Notes: generated from the letters alone by a model not told the origin. DNA of 64,000 bases from Bordetella parapertussis (GCA_945883615.1 CAMCYB010000001.1:1-64000); one strand, 5' to 3'. Shown: positions 46,599-57,225, counted from the first letter of the stretch. Program-made: numbers and translations.

Positions 46599-48518
46599 AT
46601 GTACGTGTTGTTTGAAGAAGACGGAAGTTTTAAAGCGGCCCAAATTCAAAGCGAGGCTGACACCACGCTACAAATTGAATTTGTTTCGGGTAAGCGTAGC
46701 AAAATCAAACGCAACCAATGCATTTTTCAATTTGCTTCGCCCAAACCTGACGAGTTATTAACGCAAGCGCCAATTTTAGCCGCCGATATTGACCCCACCT
46801 TTTTGTGGGAAGTGGCACCCCAGGCCGAGTTCAACCTTGAAACGCTAGGCACCGAGTATTTTGGTCATGCACCCAATGCAGTTGAAAAGGCCAGCTTGTT
46901 ATGGTGCTTGCACCAGGCACCGATCTATTTTCATCGGCGCGGAAAAGGTTTGTATCAACCCGCTCCACCTGATATTTTAGCGGCTGCTTTAGCCAGTCAA
47001 GAAAAGAAACTTCTGCAAGCCCTCGAACAGCAAAACTGGGTGCAGTCTATTATTGACGGTGCACTACCCGAGCCCATTGCTGAGCTGGCCCTAAACCTAA
47101 TTACCCGACCCGATAAAAACACCCAAATTTTTAAAGCGCTTGATCGTGCGAGTCAACACCTGCATCAAAGCCCAGAACAAATTTTGCTTGATCGCGGTGC
47201 TTGGCCCCATGCTTTAGCATTGCACAAAGCTAAGTTTTTAACTTTAAACTTTTCCAAAGGGTTGGCTTTTACACCCGCTGAGTTTGACACTGACTTTCAA
47301 CATCTACCCCTAGCCCAAGGTGTACGCCCCTACTCAGTCGATGACATCAGTACCACTGAAATTGATGACGCGATTTCAGTGCAACCGTTGCCAGACGGTT
47401 GGCTCAAAGTAGGCATTCATATTGCCGTGCCAGCGCTTGCTGTTAAACGTGACAATGCTTTAGACGAGATGGCGCGTGCCCGCATGTCAACGGTGTATAT
47501 GCCCGGTGAAAAAATTCCCATGTTGCCTGATGAAGTGATCAGTACCTTTTCACTAAACGCAGGTCGTATCGTGCCGGCATTATCAATCTATGTGGAAGCG
47601 CATCAAGAAACTGGTGAAATACGTGACTTCAGCACTGTTTTAGAACGTATTCAGGTGGCTGAAAACCTTCGCCACAATCACCTTGATGAACACATTACTG
47701 ATGAGACGCTCAATGACTGCACTCAGGTGCTGCCTCACAACGACTGGTTGCGGCCGCTTTGGCAATTGGCTTTAGCGCTCAATAAAAAACGTGAGCTTGT
47801 GCGCGGCAAACCTGAATCAAATAGCCGCATTGACTATAACTTTTCTTTAAACGGCTCTGCCGACGACCCCGACACGCCTATCAGCATCGTACCGCGCAGA
47901 CGTGACGCACCCCTTGATCGTTTGGTGGCTGAATACATGATTCTCGCCAACAGCCTGTGGGGTGGCCAACTGAACACCCACAATTTGCCTGGCATTTACC
48001 GTTCACAGCAAGCAGGTCGTGTACGCATGAGCACACAAGCTTTGCCACATGAAGCCATTGGTGTCCCCCAATACACATGGTGCACCTCGCCACTTAGGCG
48101 TTACGTTGATTTAGTGAATCAACGGCAATTATTGGCTATGGCTGAACATGGCATTTCAGCTGCACTGGTGGCACCCTATAAGCCGCGTGACCCAGATTTG
48201 TTTGCATTAATTGGCGCCTTTGAATCGCAATACACCACTTGGAATGAGTTTCAAGACCAAATGGAACGCTATTGGTGCCTGCGATGGTTGCAACAAAACA
48301 GCGTGACGCAATGCACCGCTAAAGTCTTACGCGATGATCTGGTTCGGTTTGAGTCGTTACCTTTCATCGCCAACGTCGCGGGTATGCCCGCACTGATGCG
48401 TGGCACCCGCGTACAACTTTCAATTGAACGTTTTGATGAGTTAGGGTTGCGCTTGAGTTGCCAGTATCTTGCAACACTTGATGTAGTGGAACCCGCTGAA
48501 GAGGCACCTAAAGCATGA
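46599..48518 (+). CDS. RNB-domain exoribonuclease (RNase II/VacB-like)
   Basis: The 639-residue protein has the RNB catalytic centre with clustered acidic residues in SVDDISTTEIDDAISVQ near residues 246-262, and the downstream STVYMPGEKIPMLP and CTSPLRRYVDLVNQRQL. No clear N-terminal cold-shock pair is recognisable by eye, so the exact class (RNase II versus RNase R) is open. It should degrade single-stranded RNA from the 3' end. The stop overlaps the TonB-like gene by 4 bp. Confidence 0.9.
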   Translation: MYVLFEEDGSFKAAQIQSEADTTLQIEFVSGKRSKIKRNQCIFQFASPKPDELLTQAPILAADIDPTFLWEVAPQAEFNLETLGTEYFGHAPNAVEKASLLWCLHQAPIYFHRRGKGLYQPAPPDILAAALASQEKKLLQALEQQNWVQSIIDGALPEPIAELALNLITRPDKNTQIFKALDRASQHLHQSPEQILLDRGAWPHALALHKAKFLTLNFSKGLAFTPAEFDTDFQHLPLAQGVRPYSVDDISTTEIDDAISVQPLPDGWLKVGIHIAVPALAVKRDNALDEMARARMSTVYMPGEKIPMLPDEVISTFSLNAGRIVPALSIYVEAHQETGEIRDFSTVLERIQVAENLRHNHLDEHITDETLNDCTQVLPHNDWLRPLWQLALALNKKRELVRGKPESNSRIDYNFSLNGSADDPDTPISIVPRRRDAPLDRLVAEYMILANSLWGGQLNTHNLPGIYRSQQAGRVRMSTQALPHEAIGVPQYTWCTSPLRRYVDLVNQRQLLAMAEHGISAALVAPYKPRDPDLFALIGAFESQYTTWNEFQDQMERYWCLRWLQQNSVTQCTAKVLRDDLVRFESLPFIANVAGMPALMRGTRVQLSIERFDELGLRLSCQYLATLDVVEPAEEAPKA

Positions 48519-49393
48519 CATTGTGGCAGTGGTTGAGTGCCCCTGAGCAGCATTTTTTACGCTGGGCAGTTGGCTTATCATTGCTTTTTCACATTGCTTT
48601 ATTAAGCTGGGCACCCTTCGGTGGAAATCAAACCGCTCGCAACACTGAAACGCTTGAAATGGTGATCGTGACGGCTGAAACAGACGTTACGCCAACTGAC
48701 CCTAAACGCTTGGCACAAAAAAATCTTGAGGGCGGCGGTTTAGCGCAAGAAGGGGTGGCCAGCAACCCGTCTGCTCAAGTGGGGCAGTCTGAGCAAGCCA
48801 TTGCGATTGAAGCCATGACGCAGCAGCGCGCTGCACTTGAATCACAGCAAAATGAATTACTTGAACAGCTGTTAAAAGAATGGGTGGTACCCGTTTTTGT
48901 ACCGAAAGCCAATCAACAAGATGAGGCGCCCACAGTTGGGGTTGACCCCTTAGATCAAGCTGCACTTGAACGAAATGCTGAAATTGCCGCGTTAGTTGAC
49001 CGCATTGAGCGCTACAACGCCATGCCCAAGCGCTATTACGACGCACCCTCAGCGCAGGCACACCCTTATGTTGAATATATTGATCAATGGCGAAAGAAAA
49101 TTGAAGAAACCGGTCGTCAGTTCTATCCCGGTGAGGGAAATAATCGCCCAGCTGGTTCGTTACAAGCCACAGTTACCATTGACTCTAAGGGTCAAATTGT
49201 TGATATTTCTCTTGATCAGCCTTCACCTTTAACGATACTGAACCAATCAGTGCGGCGTATTGTGCAACTGGCAGCACCTTTCCCACCCTTTCCACCCCAC
49301 ATGCATCAAAAAATTGATCAAATCGTCATCACTCGAACTTGGCAATTTAATGCCGGGCAACTGACCACCACAACTGAACCCGACAAACCATGA
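48515..49393 (+). CDS. TonB C-terminal-domain protein with N-terminal membrane anchor
   Basis: The 292-residue protein has one membrane segment near the N-terminus (WAVGLSLLFHIALLSWAPF), a long periplasmic Gln/Glu/Ala-rich stretch, and a TonB-type C-terminal domain (GSLQATVTIDSKGQIVDISL, then RRIVQLAAPFPPFP). No exbB/exbD lies nearby, and the Pro-Lys spacer of classical TonB is absent, so it may be a TonB-like envelope protein rather than an energy transducer. It overlaps both neighbours by 4 bp, forming a tight rnb-tonB-aroE unit. Confidence 0.88.
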   Translation: MTLWQWLSAPEQHFLRWAVGLSLLFHIALLSWAPFGGNQTARNTETLEMVIVTAETDVTPTDPKRLAQKNLEGGGLAQEGVASNPSAQVGQSEQAIAIEAMTQQRAALESQQNELLEQLLKEWVVPVFVPKANQQDEAPTVGVDPLDQAALERNAEIAALVDRIERYNAMPKRYYDAPSAQAHPYVEYIDQWRKKIEETGRQFYPGEGNNRPAGSLQATVTIDSKGQIVDISLDQPSPLTILNQSVRRIVQLAAPFPPFPPHMHQKIDQIVITRTWQFNAGQLTTTTEPDKP

Positions 49394-50322
49394 CCGCCGC
49401 TATGAATCGCTTCGCCGTGATAGGCCATCCCGTTCAACACAGTCGCTCGCCGATCGTTCACCGTGCCTTTGCACAGCAATTTAGTATTGAGTTGTCATAT
49501 GAAAAAATCGAAGCGCCCGTTAACCATTTTGACGCCGCAGTTGAGCAGTTTTTTAAAACCGGTGGCCGTGGCTTAAATGTCACCGTACCTTTTAAAGAAA
49601 ACGCTTGGCGCATGGCGCAAAACCATCTCAGTGAGCGTGCAGCGCTCGCCGGTGCGGTCAACACGCTGTGGCAAGTTAAGGAACACCTTCACGGCTGCAA
49701 CACCGATGGGGTGGGGCTGGTTAATGACCTTGAACGTCTGGGGGTCAAGTTAAACGGCGCACGCATCCTGATGGTGGGCGCCGGCGGCGCAGCGCGTGGC
49801 GTGATGCAACCCTTACTTGATGCCGGCTGTGCCCATTTACACATCGTTAACCGCACCGAAACCCGAGCGCACGAGTTAGCTGCACGGTGCTTAAGGCATC
49901 TGGCAAGCCATTTTGTTCAAAGCACCCCTCTGAGTCGCTCAAATTACCCATTAAAGCCCACCCTTCAAGGCGCTCTTGAACACCCCGATCATCCTCGCAT
50001 CACGGCAGGTTCTCTAGCAGACGCCAAACTTGGCGCACCCTGGTCGTTAGTCATCAATGCGTCGTCAAGCGGTTTATCAAATCAGGCCCCCGACTTACCC
50101 GCTGACCTTTATGCGCCAGGTGCGTGGGCTTACGACATGATGTACGGCGCACACCCCACCGCCTTCATGATGCAAGCAAAACAGACGGGTGCGTCTAACC
50201 AAGCTGATGGCTTGGGCATGCTGGTCGGACAAGCAGCTGAAAGTTTTTATATTTGGCACGGCGTCAAACCAGATCCATTACCGGTTATTGAGTTGTTACG
50301 AAACACATTTAAAGCGACTTAA
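49390..50322 (+). CDS. aroE: shikimate dehydrogenase
   Basis: The 310-residue enzyme reduces 3-dehydroshikimate with NADPH. It has FAVIGHPVQHSRSPIVHRAF (substrate site), NVTVPFKENAW with the catalytic Lys, NTDGVGLVNDL, and the NADP loop VGAGGAARGV followed by NRTETRA. A second in-frame ATG at 49402 may be the real start. Compared with about 275-residue homologues there is an insertion after the NADP loop (about residues 166-205). Confidence 0.95.
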   Translation: MTAAMNRFAVIGHPVQHSRSPIVHRAFAQQFSIELSYEKIEAPVNHFDAAVEQFFKTGGRGLNVTVPFKENAWRMAQNHLSERAALAGAVNTLWQVKEHLHGCNTDGVGLVNDLERLGVKLNGARILMVGAGGAARGVMQPLLDAGCAHLHIVNRTETRAHELAARCLRHLASHFVQSTPLSRSNYPLKPTLQGALEHPDHPRITAGSLADAKLGAPWSLVINASSSGLSNQAPDLPADLYAPGAWAYDMMYGAHPTAFMMQAKQTGASNQADGLGMLVGQAAESFYIWHGVKPDPLPVIELLRNTFKAT

Positions 50323-50365
50323 AACCAAATGACGCATCGACAGGTTTAGCCACTCTTTCTATATC

Positions 50366-50395
50366 TTGACTACCGACTCTTAAAGACTCTATTAC
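50366..50395 (+). promoter_or_regulatory. possible promoter of lptG
   Basis: TTGACT at 50366-50371 and TATTAC at 50390-50395 are 18 bp apart. Transcription would begin only a few bases before the ATG at 50405, so the message would be nearly leaderless. No strong ribosome site precedes the ATG, consistent with this but not proof. Confidence 0.4.
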
Positions 50396-50404
50396 ACTTA
50401 GGTT

Positions 50405-51577
50405 ATGCGTACCGCACGAAACTACCTTGCCAAAGAAATATACCGCTCTTCAGCGGTGGTTTTGGTCGCGCTTCTGGGGTTGTTTTCCTTTTTTACCTTA
50501 GTAGACGAACTCGATTCGGTGAGTGATCGCTTTCCGATTAGCGCGTTATTGTTGCTTGAGCTTCTGGCGATGCCCACACGGCTTTACGACCTGCTGCCCA
50601 TTGGTCTACTGATTGGGTCTATTTTGGCGCTCGCTGGTTTAGCGCAACGCAATGAACTGGTGATTTTGCGTGTTTCAGGCATGAGTGGCATGCGTATTTT
50701 GCGTATGTTATGGGTTATTTCAATACCTGTTGTGGTTCTAGCCATACTGCTTTCAGAAGTCATTGCACCGGCTGCCGAAATTCGGTACAGCGAAGCAAAC
50801 TTACTGATGCGCGGCCGCGTTGAGGGTGGCCGTATGGTCAGCGGTTACTGGTTTAAAGAATCAACCCCTAGCGGTGGCACACGTATTATTAATGTGGGCA
50901 AGCTGTTGTATTCGGGTGAAGTGGCCGATTTAAAAGTATATGAATTTCCTGACAACACACATATGTCGAGCATGTGGTCTGCACCGTCAGCCACTTTTAG
51001 CGACAACAAGTTGCTTTTAAAAGATGTGACTGAAAATCGTTTTGCGGTTGACGCCCAAAAAGGCTTAATAGATGGCAAACCGACTCAAGAACCATTAATC
51101 GTTGTGTCGCGTTCACCCGAAGTTGAAATCAGCTCCACCTTAACGCCTAGCCGTCTCGTTTCTCGTATTTTGACGCCTGAACGTATGACGTGGCTCATGC
51201 TAAATGATTACATCGATTACCTAGAACGCAATAAACTAGATGCTGACCGTCAAATTGTGGCCATTTGGCGAAAAGCGGCCTACCCTTTCACATTAATTGT
51301 CATGTTGACCATTGCTGCGCCTATTAGTTATATGCAAACACGCCGCGGTGGCGTGGGTGCCAAAATTTTTATTGGTATTTTGATGGGCACTGGGTTTTTT
51401 ATGCTCAATCAATTAGCGCTCAATGTCGGGTTGCTCTATGGGTGGCCACCAATGGTGACCGCACTTTTACCCAATACGCTCGCGATGGCCGTTGCACTGG
51501 GTACGATATATACAATGGAAAACCGACTCAAATGGTCGGGTCGTAAATTTCAATCATCTCTTAAGGCAAGTACATAA
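50405..51577 (+). CDS. lptG: LptF/LptG-family lipopolysaccharide export permease
   Basis: The 390-residue protein has six membrane segments, three at each end, around a periplasmic beta-jellyroll-like middle, as in LptG. Visible are [40 protein letters not shown] (the coupling-helix region) and [21 protein letters not shown]. The partner lptF, usually directly upstream, is not in this window; aroE is there instead. It should work with LptB2 and LptF to extract LPS from the inner membrane. Confidence 0.9.
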   Translation: MRTARNYLAKEIYRSSAVVLVALLGLFSFFTLVDELDSVSDRFPISALLLLELLAMPTRLYDLLPIGLLIGSILALAGLAQRNELVILRVSGMSGMRILRMLWVISIPVVVLAILLSEVIAPAAEIRYSEANLLMRGRVEGGRMVSGYWFKESTPSGGTRIINVGKLLYSGEVADLKVYEFPDNTHMSSMWSAPSATFSDNKLLLKDVTENRFAVDAQKGLIDGKPTQEPLIVVSRSPEVEISSTLTPSRLVSRILTPERMTWLMLNDYIDYLERNKLDADRQIVAIWRKAAYPFTLIVMLTIAAPISYMQTRRGGVGAKIFIGILMGTGFFMLNQLALNVGLLYGWPPMVTALLPNTLAMAVALGTIYTMENRLKWSGRKFQSSLKAST

Positions 51578-51579
51578 AC

Positions 51580-52422
51580 ATGGCTACACCCAGTATCTGG
51601 ATAATCGGTGACGTACAAGGGTGTTGTGGTTCGCTCGACACATTGCTAGCCCACCCCAGTATTGCGCAAGAACCTGATGCACAGTTTTGGTTTGCCGGCG
51701 ACTTGGTCAATCGCGGGCCTGAGTCTTTACAAACCTTGCGACGCATTATGGCGCTTGACGATCGCAGTACGTCAATATTGGGCAACCACGACATGCATTT
51801 GTTGGCCTTGGCAGCTGGCCTTAAAAAGCCTAATAAAAACGATACTTTGCTTGATGTACTCACAGCACCCGACGCAGGTGACCTCATTGATTGGCTTCGC
51901 CACCGACCATTAGCGCATTTTGAGCATGACCATCTCATGGTGCATGCAGGTGTACTGCCTAAATGGGATGTTAAAAAAACATTAAGCTTAGCCCATGAGG
52001 TCGAACAGGGCTTGCGTAGCAAAAATTGGCAAAAGATTTTTCTAAAAATGTATGGCGACGAGCCCACCTTTTGGAAAGAGGGCCATGGCGGTAGCAAACG
52101 TTTGCGGATCATCATCAACACCCTGACACGTCTGCGCATGTGCAACGCCAAAGGTCACATGGTGCTCAACATTAAAGCATCGCCTGAAAACCGAAATGAT
52201 GGGTTAATACCTTGGTTTGAATTGCCCAACCGTGCCACTGAAAACGTAACGATCGTGTTTGGTCATTGGTCAACACTCGGGCTTAAAATTGAACCGCACA
52301 TCGTTTGTCTTGATACAGGCTGCGTCTGGGGCGGCCATTTAACGGCTATGCGACTTCAAGACCGAGCACTGATTCAAATACCGTGTCATTCATCTTTAAG
52401 CCCCTTAAAACAGCCTGACTGA
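51580..52422 (+). CDS. apaH: symmetrical bis(5'-nucleosyl)-tetraphosphatase
   Basis: The 280-residue metallophosphatase hydrolyses Ap4A to two ADP. The phosphoesterase signature is intact: [35 protein letters not shown], and later VHAGVLP and GHWSTLG with an ApaH-type C-terminal [10 protein letters not shown]. It begins 2 bp after lptG. Confidence 0.95.
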   Translation: MATPSIWIIGDVQGCCGSLDTLLAHPSIAQEPDAQFWFAGDLVNRGPESLQTLRRIMALDDRSTSILGNHDMHLLALAAGLKKPNKNDTLLDVLTAPDAGDLIDWLRHRPLAHFEHDHLMVHAGVLPKWDVKKTLSLAHEVEQGLRSKNWQKIFLKMYGDEPTFWKEGHGGSKRLRIIINTLTRLRMCNAKGHMVLNIKASPENRNDGLIPWFELPNRATENVTIVFGHWSTLGLKIEPHIVCLDTGCVWGGHLTAMRLQDRALIQIPCHSSLSPLKQPD

Positions 52423-52454
52423 GCAATAAAGGTGTTTTATCTAAACTATAAAAA

Positions 52455-53240
52455 TTAAAATTTACGTACAACATTTTGAATACTGGTTCGCGCAAGTTGC
52501 GCCAAAACATTACGCGATGGGCCGTCATAAACGGCTTCTGCTGGCGTCAAAGGTGCATTGATCGGTACAACCCCAGGCTCAATGATGGGGGGTAAAAAAA
52601 CGGTTTCTATTTCAACCCCAGTAGCCCCTAAAACGCGCCACAAATTTGCCATTAACGTTTCTTCACCCACGAATGCAGCAAACTGACTGCGTTGTCCGTG
52701 ATGAAAATATGTCAGCGCAATCGGTTGAATAGCAACCCCGGGCAGTCGAGCCGGCTCAAACAGATTGGCATGAAAATTTAAGACATCAAAGCCTTCAGAA
52801 GTTGTGCCTTCGGGGAATAAACCCACAGCCTGACCTCTCGCAAAACGCTTTTGCATGGCTTGCCCAACTGCTTTTACGGTATGACGTGAACCCCGTTCAA
52901 TAAAGATCGTGTCAGCACCGGCGGCTAACCAACCAATTAAAGGCCAATGTCGAATTTCACTTTTAGCTACAAAAGCAGTTGATCGAGTCAGGTTTAATAC
53001 AAAAACATCAAGCCAAGAAATGTGATTCACCACCCACAAAACAGGGCCTTTTAAATAAGGTATACCAGACGATCTGATACGCACACCACAAAGACGCACC
53101 AAAACCGCAGACCAATACTTTTTAATACTCAGACGACTGGCTAAACCGACCCACCAAAACAAACTGGCAATAATGAGCAGACCCAATATGACCCAGAGAG
53201 CGACCAAACTTGCGCGAAAGGTAAATCGCAATACTGACAC
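52455..53240 (-). CDS. plsC: 1-acyl-sn-glycerol-3-phosphate acyltransferase
   Basis: The 261-residue membrane enzyme acylates lysophosphatidic acid. It has an N-terminal membrane segment (VALWVILGLLIIASLFWWVG), the catalytic HX4D motif in VVNHISWLDVFVLN and the substrate-binding FPEGTTSEG. It lies 3 bp after the pyrX gene and ends the rubredoxin-to-plsC minus-strand operon. Confidence 0.94.
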   Translation of the reverse strand: MSVLRFTFRASLVALWVILGLLIIASLFWWVGLASRLSIKKYWSAVLVRLCGVRIRSSGIPYLKGPVLWVVNHISWLDVFVLNLTRSTAFVAKSEIRHWPLIGWLAAGADTIFIERGSRHTVKAVGQAMQKRFARGQAVGLFPEGTTSEGFDVLNFHANLFEPARLPGVAIQPIALTYFHHGQRSQFAAFVGEETLMANLWRVLGATGVEIETVFLPPIIEPGVVPINAPLTPAEAVYDGPSRNVLAQLARTSIQNVVRKF

Positions 53241-53243
53241 CCG

Positions 53244-54542
53244 TTAGACGCCTTGTTCCCAAGCAATACGGCCCCGTACAACCGTCATGCAAACGCGCCC
53301 AGGTAACTCAGTACCAATAAACGGGGTGTGCTGACTTTGACTAAGCAGTGTTTTTCGATCAACCAACCAGTCATAACCAACATTGACCAAACATAAGTCG
53401 GCTGGTGCACCCACAACCAATCGACCGCAAGGGGGTATGGCTGGCATTGAATGGGTGAGAACGGTGGCTGGGCCGCATGTGACCCGTGCCAGGGCGTCAA
53501 CTAACGGAACACGATCTTGTTCGGCCCATTTCAACGTCAATGACAATAACAATTCAAGCCCTGTTGCCCCGACTTCGGCTTCTGCAAAAGGAACTTGTTT
53601 ACCATCATCGTCAACGGGTGAGTGGTCTGAACAAATCGCATCAATCGTGCCATCAAGTAAACCCGCACGAATCGCATCACGGTCGCGTTGCCCACGCAAG
53701 GGTGGGTCAAGTCGGTAATTGCTGTCATAAAACCCGATGTCAATATCGGTTAAATGTACGTTGTTCATTGAAACATCGCATGTCGCAGGCAAGCCCTCAA
53801 GCTTCGCTTGTCTAACCAAATTGACACCTGCTGCAGACGAGATGCGACAAATATGTAGCGAAACGCCAACACTACGTTGCAATTCAAACAAGGTTTGCAA
53901 GGCAATCGTTTCAGCTTGAACCGGCACACCCGACAACCCTAAACGTGACGCGTATGCACCGCTTGCCGCGACGCCATTTCTAGCCAGCCACGAATCTTGT
54001 GCACGAAGCCACAAGGTGTAGCCAAACGAGCGCGCATATTGCATGGCTCGCAACAATACGTTGGTATCGGTTACCGGATGGTCAGCTTGCGCAAAACCCA
54101 CACAACCTGCCTCGGTCAATTCAGCCATTTCAGTGAGCGTTTCACCCTTGAGGCCAACCGTCATCGCCCCCAAAGGGTACAAATTAACCTGATTAAGTTG
54201 ACGCGCACGATGCTTGAGCATTTCAACCAAACCCGGCTCATCTAAAACGGGGTCTGTGTCAGGCGGCAACACCAAACTGGTCACGCCACCCGCCAAAGCG
54301 GCACGCATTTCAGACTCGAGTGTGGCGCGGTGCTCGAACCCCGGCTCGCGCAAGCGTGCAGCCAAGTCAACTAAACCCGGCATCACCACTAAACCCTTGG
54401 CATCAACAACACGTTCTACCTCAAAAGGCTTGTCAGGTTGCCCAATGGCGGCAATACGACCGCCAACAACCCACACATCAGTGATCAAATCTAAGCCTTG
54501 CGACGGGTCAATTAAGCGCGCGCCTTTAATGTGAAGTTTCAT
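53244..54542 (-). CDS. pyrX: dihydroorotase-like protein lacking metal ligands (PyrX / pseudo-dihydroorotase)
   Basis: The 432-residue protein has the dihydroorotase fold ([20 protein letters not shown] at the start, [20 protein letters not shown]) but not the catalytic metal site. The active-enzyme motif DxHxHxR is replaced by DLAARLR, and the region of the third His reads [17 protein letters not shown] and CSDHSPVDD retain a later His and Asp. Such inactive homologues (PyrC'/PyrX) in Pseudomonas assemble with PyrB as a structural part of aspartate transcarbamoylase. The overlap of 4 bp with pyrB supports that role. A genuine dihydroorotase must be encoded elsewhere. Confidence 0.88.
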   Translation of the reverse strand: MKLHIKGARLIDPSQGLDLITDVWVVGGRIAAIGQPDKPFEVERVVDAKGLVVMPGLVDLAARLREPGFEHRATLESEMRAALAGGVTSLVLPPDTDPVLDEPGLVEMLKHRARQLNQVNLYPLGAMTVGLKGETLTEMAELTEAGCVGFAQADHPVTDTNVLLRAMQYARSFGYTLWLRAQDSWLARNGVAASGAYASRLGLSGVPVQAETIALQTLFELQRSVGVSLHICRISSAAGVNLVRQAKLEGLPATCDVSMNNVHLTDIDIGFYDSNYRLDPPLRGQRDRDAIRAGLLDGTIDAICSDHSPVDDDGKQVPFAEAEVGATGLELLLSLTLKWAEQDRVPLVDALARVTCGPATVLTHSMPAIPPCGRLVVGAPADLCLVNVGYDWLVDRKTLLSQSQHTPFIGTELPGRVCMTVVRGRIAWEQGV

Positions 54543-55495
54543 GCTGAAGCCCCTGCCACAATACTCATCACGGCCATGCGAACGGCAATACCAAAGTTAA
54601 CCTGATCAAGAATGACCGCATGAGGCCCATCGGCCACAGCAGAATCAATTTCGACACCTCGGTTCATTGGGCCCGGATGCATAACAATCGCATCAGCTTT
54701 TGCCATCGCAAGCTTCTCTTGCGTGAGACCATAATGCTTAAAATATTCATGCGCCGACGGCAATAAAGCGCCACGCATACGTTCGTTTTGTAAGCGCAAC
54801 ATGATGATCACATCAACATCTTTCAAACCTTCGCGCATGTCAGTAAACACTCGAACACCCATTTGCTCAAGGCCACTGGGTAATAATGTTAGAGGCCCAA
54901 TCGCTCGCACTTCCGGTACGCCTAAGGTCGTCAAAGCATGAATATTTGAGCGGGCAACCCTTGAGTGCAAGATATCACCCACCACCGCGACGCGCAAATT
55001 CGTAAAATCTTTTTTGAAATGGCGAATGGTGTACATATCAAGCAAAGCTTGGGTGGGGTGGGCATGGCGACCATCACCCGCGTTAATGACATGTATGTGC
55101 GGCGCAACGTGACGGGCAATCAAATAAGGCGCACCACTGGCTTCATGTCGTACGACAAAAATATCAGCCTGCATGGCCGCCAAATTTGCAATGGTGTCAA
55201 GCAAAGTTTCGCCCTTAGAAGCAGACGAGGCATTAATGTTTAAGTTAAAGACATCAGCTGATAGGCGTGTTGCTGCAATTTCAAATGTCGTTCGGGTACG
55301 CGTTGAATTTTCAAAAAAGAGGTTGAAAACACTTTTACCCCTTAACAGGGGTACCTTTTTGACGTCACGTTGGGCTAAGGGCACAAAGGTATTGGCCGTA
55401 TCAAGAATGTGCGTCAGAATTTTGCGCGATAGCCCCTCAGTCGTGATCAGGTGTGTCAGCTCGCCGTGGCGGTTTAATTGTGGGTTGAGCATCAC
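54539..55495 (-). CDS. pyrB: aspartate carbamoyltransferase catalytic subunit
   Basis: The 318-residue enzyme makes carbamoyl-aspartate. The carbamoyl-phosphate loop [15 protein letters not shown] is intact, HPTQALLD supplies aspartate-site residues, and MLRLQNERM and [10 protein letters not shown] complete the family pattern. No regulatory pyrI is present; together with pyrX it fits the PyrB-PyrX dodecameric class. It overlaps pyrX and pyrR by 4 bp each. Confidence 0.96.
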   Translation of the reverse strand: MMLNPQLNRHGELTHLITTEGLSRKILTHILDTANTFVPLAQRDVKKVPLLRGKSVFNLFFENSTRTRTTFEIAATRLSADVFNLNINASSASKGETLLDTIANLAAMQADIFVVRHEASGAPYLIARHVAPHIHVINAGDGRHAHPTQALLDMYTIRHFKKDFTNLRVAVVGDILHSRVARSNIHALTTLGVPEVRAIGPLTLLPSGLEQMGVRVFTDMREGLKDVDVIIMLRLQNERMRGALLPSAHEYFKHYGLTQEKLAMAKADAIVMHPGPMNRGVEIDSAVADGPHAVILDQVNFGIAVRMAVMSIVAGASA

Positions 55496-56031
55496 CCATC
55501 ACCCTTTTCTAGATGAAGGGTCAAAGCCCCTGCTTCGGTTTTTTGTAATACAAAGTTATCTGTTTTGGGTAAATCTATTGATAACGCGGCAAAGTCAGCA
55601 TCAATCGGTAACTGTCGACCACCCCGATCAATTAAAACCACCAGTTTGATTGAGGCGGGGCGCCCATGATCAAACAACTCGTTCATGGCAGCTCGTATGG
55701 TGCGCCCGGTGAACAGCACATCATCGACCAAAATTAAATGTTGGCCTTCGACCTGAAAGTCAATTTGGGTTGGCATGACTTGTGTATGAAGACCAATACG
55801 GTCAAAATCATCTCGATAAAAACTAATATCAAGCAAGCCGCAGGTACCCAACAAACCCAAGTCTTGATGCAGTCTTTGCGCTAACCAAGCCCCGCCAGAA
55901 TGAATGCCGACCAAATGCACCGCTTGATGATCAAGTGGCGCGATTAAAGCCTGTACACCCGCACGCAAGGTTTCATACAAATGCTCACCGGTCGGTAAGT
56001 CAGCATGCTCTGAAAGTTGTTTTGATGTCAT
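55492..56031 (-). CDS. pyrR: PyrR-type bifunctional regulator / uracil phosphoribosyltransferase
   Basis: The protein has 179 residues from the ATG at 56031, which overlaps the ruvX stop (ATGA). The PRPP-binding motif [18 protein letters not shown] is intact, and [11 protein letters not shown] and [14 protein letters not shown] match PyrR. In Bacillus PyrR controls pyr mRNA attenuation; in Gram-negatives regulation is less clear. No obvious attenuator hairpin is visible here because the genes overlap. Confidence 0.93.
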   Translation of the reverse strand: MTSKQLSEHADLPTGEHLYETLRAGVQALIAPLDHQAVHLVGIHSGGAWLAQRLHQDLGLLGTCGLLDISFYRDDFDRIGLHTQVMPTQIDFQVEGQHLILVDDVLFTGRTIRAAMNELFDHGRPASIKLVVLIDRGGRQLPIDADFAALSIDLPKTDNFVLQKTEAGALTLHLEKGDG

Positions 56032-56444
56032 ATTGAACTCTGTTGTTGTGGTGTCAACCAAGCATCGAGATATCTTTGCAAAATCACTGCGGCTGCAAAG
56101 GCGTCGTCGGGTCGGTTGCCAACTGATAATTGCGCCTCAAGACTTGACTCTCTTTCATCGACTAAATGTACGGGCAAATTAAAACGCCCCTGCAGTTGCT
56201 GGGCGAAACGCCGACTTTGCATACTGGCTAATTGTTCTTGGTTGTCTTGGGTCAGGGGCAAACCCACCACCAGTTCGTTGGGTTGCCACATTTTAATCAA
56301 CGCTTCAATACGCGCAAATCGCACTTTGCGCACTTCAGACTGAATAATTTCTAGCGCTCGTGCTTGCAACAAAATCGTGTTACCCAGTGCCACACCGATA
56401 CGCTTGGTGCCAAAATCAAACCCCATCAGGGTTTGCTCACGCAT
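56028..56444 (-). CDS. ruvX: Holliday junction resolvase-like pre-16S rRNA nuclease (YqgF/RuvX)
   Basis: The 138-residue RNase H-fold protein shows LMGFDFGTKRIGVALGN with a catalytic Asp, VVGLPLTQDNQEQ and HLVDERESSLEA with the catalytic Glu. The family matures 16S rRNA 5' ends. The ATG at 56444 is preferred; a GTG at 56456 would deepen the overlap with yqgE. Confidence 0.93.
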   Translation of the reverse strand: MREQTLMGFDFGTKRIGVALGNTILLQARALEIIQSEVRKVRFARIEALIKMWQPNELVVGLPLTQDNQEQLASMQSRRFAQQLQGRFNLPVHLVDERESSLEAQLSVGNRPDDAFAAAVILQRYLDAWLTPQQQSSI

Positions 56445-57018
56445 GGCCTGCCGCACCTGTCAACATGATGGGGTCAATGCCCAATAAGCCCAGTGCTTTT
56501 AAATAACGGTCTTCAGGGGGCACATCAAAAAGAATATTGTTTTCTGCCGCCACACTGAGCCAAACGTTTTGTGCCATCTCTTCTTCGAGTTGCCCGGCAC
56601 CCCAGCCAACATAACCCAGTGTCACGAGCATGCGTTTAGGACCAACGCCTTCAGCGACGTCTTGCAAAATGTCACGCGATGTTGTTAACGACAAGGTATC
56701 GCCCAAGTCTAGGCTTGAGTTGTAAGGCTTTAATGACGAGTGTGAAGTGTGCAATACAAAACCGCGGTAAGTTTGTACTGGGCCACCTTGAAAAACTCGA
56801 TTTTGGCTGAGATCAAGCGTGGCTTCAGCACTATTGGCTAGCTCAACCTGTTCAAGCAAATGCTTGACCGTCAAGTCAGTGGGTCGATTAATCATTAAGC
56901 CCAAAGCACCCTTTGAAGAGTGTTCGCAAACAAAAATGACGCTGCCTGCGAAATATTCGCCCTGCAGCCCAGGCATGGCCAGTAGAAAGTGCTTAGCAAA
57001 AAAAACTGCCTCGGTCAT
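56437..57018 (-). CDS. YqgE/AlgH-family protein (UPF0301)
   Basis: The 193-residue protein has the UPF0301 features HFLLAMPGLQGEYFAGSVIFV near the start, GALGLMINRPTD, VFQGGPVQTYRGFVLH and LGYVGWGAGQLEEEM. The biochemical function is unknown; it is commonly co-encoded with ruvX. Its ATG overlaps the rubredoxin stop by one base, and its end overlaps ruvX by 8 bp. Confidence 0.94.
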   Translation of the reverse strand: MTEAVFFAKHFLLAMPGLQGEYFAGSVIFVCEHSSKGALGLMINRPTDLTVKHLLEQVELANSAEATLDLSQNRVFQGGPVQTYRGFVLHTSHSSLKPYNSSLDLGDTLSLTTSRDILQDVAEGVGPKRMLVTLGYVGWGAGQLEEEMAQNVWLSVAAENNILFDVPPEDRYLKALGLLGIDPIMLTGAAGHA

Positions 57019-57182
57019 TAAATCTCCATGAGTTCAAAGTCTTCTTTGCGGGCGCCACACTCTGGGCAGACCCAATTTGGTGGGACATCTGCCCATTTTG
57101 TACCCGGCGCAATGCCATCATCTGGCGCACCAGTGGCTTCGTCGTATACCCAACCACATATTAAACACATCCAAGTTTGCAT
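57018..57182 (-). CDS. rubredoxin
   Basis: The 54-residue protein has the two CxxCG knuckles that bind one iron: MCLICGWVYDEATG and WVCPECGARKEDFE. Its length is that of a single-domain rubredoxin. The gene begins at an ATG at 57182 and its TAA shares a base with the yqgE start, so it is the first gene of the yqgE-ruvX-pyr operon. It is a small electron carrier, partner unknown. Confidence 0.95.
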   Translation of the reverse strand: MQTWMCLICGWVYDEATGAPDDGIAPGTKWADVPPNWVCPECGARKEDFELMEI

Positions 57183-57225
57183 TAATCTCTCTACTGTTCT
57201 TTTACAATGTACGTAATGTTACCTA

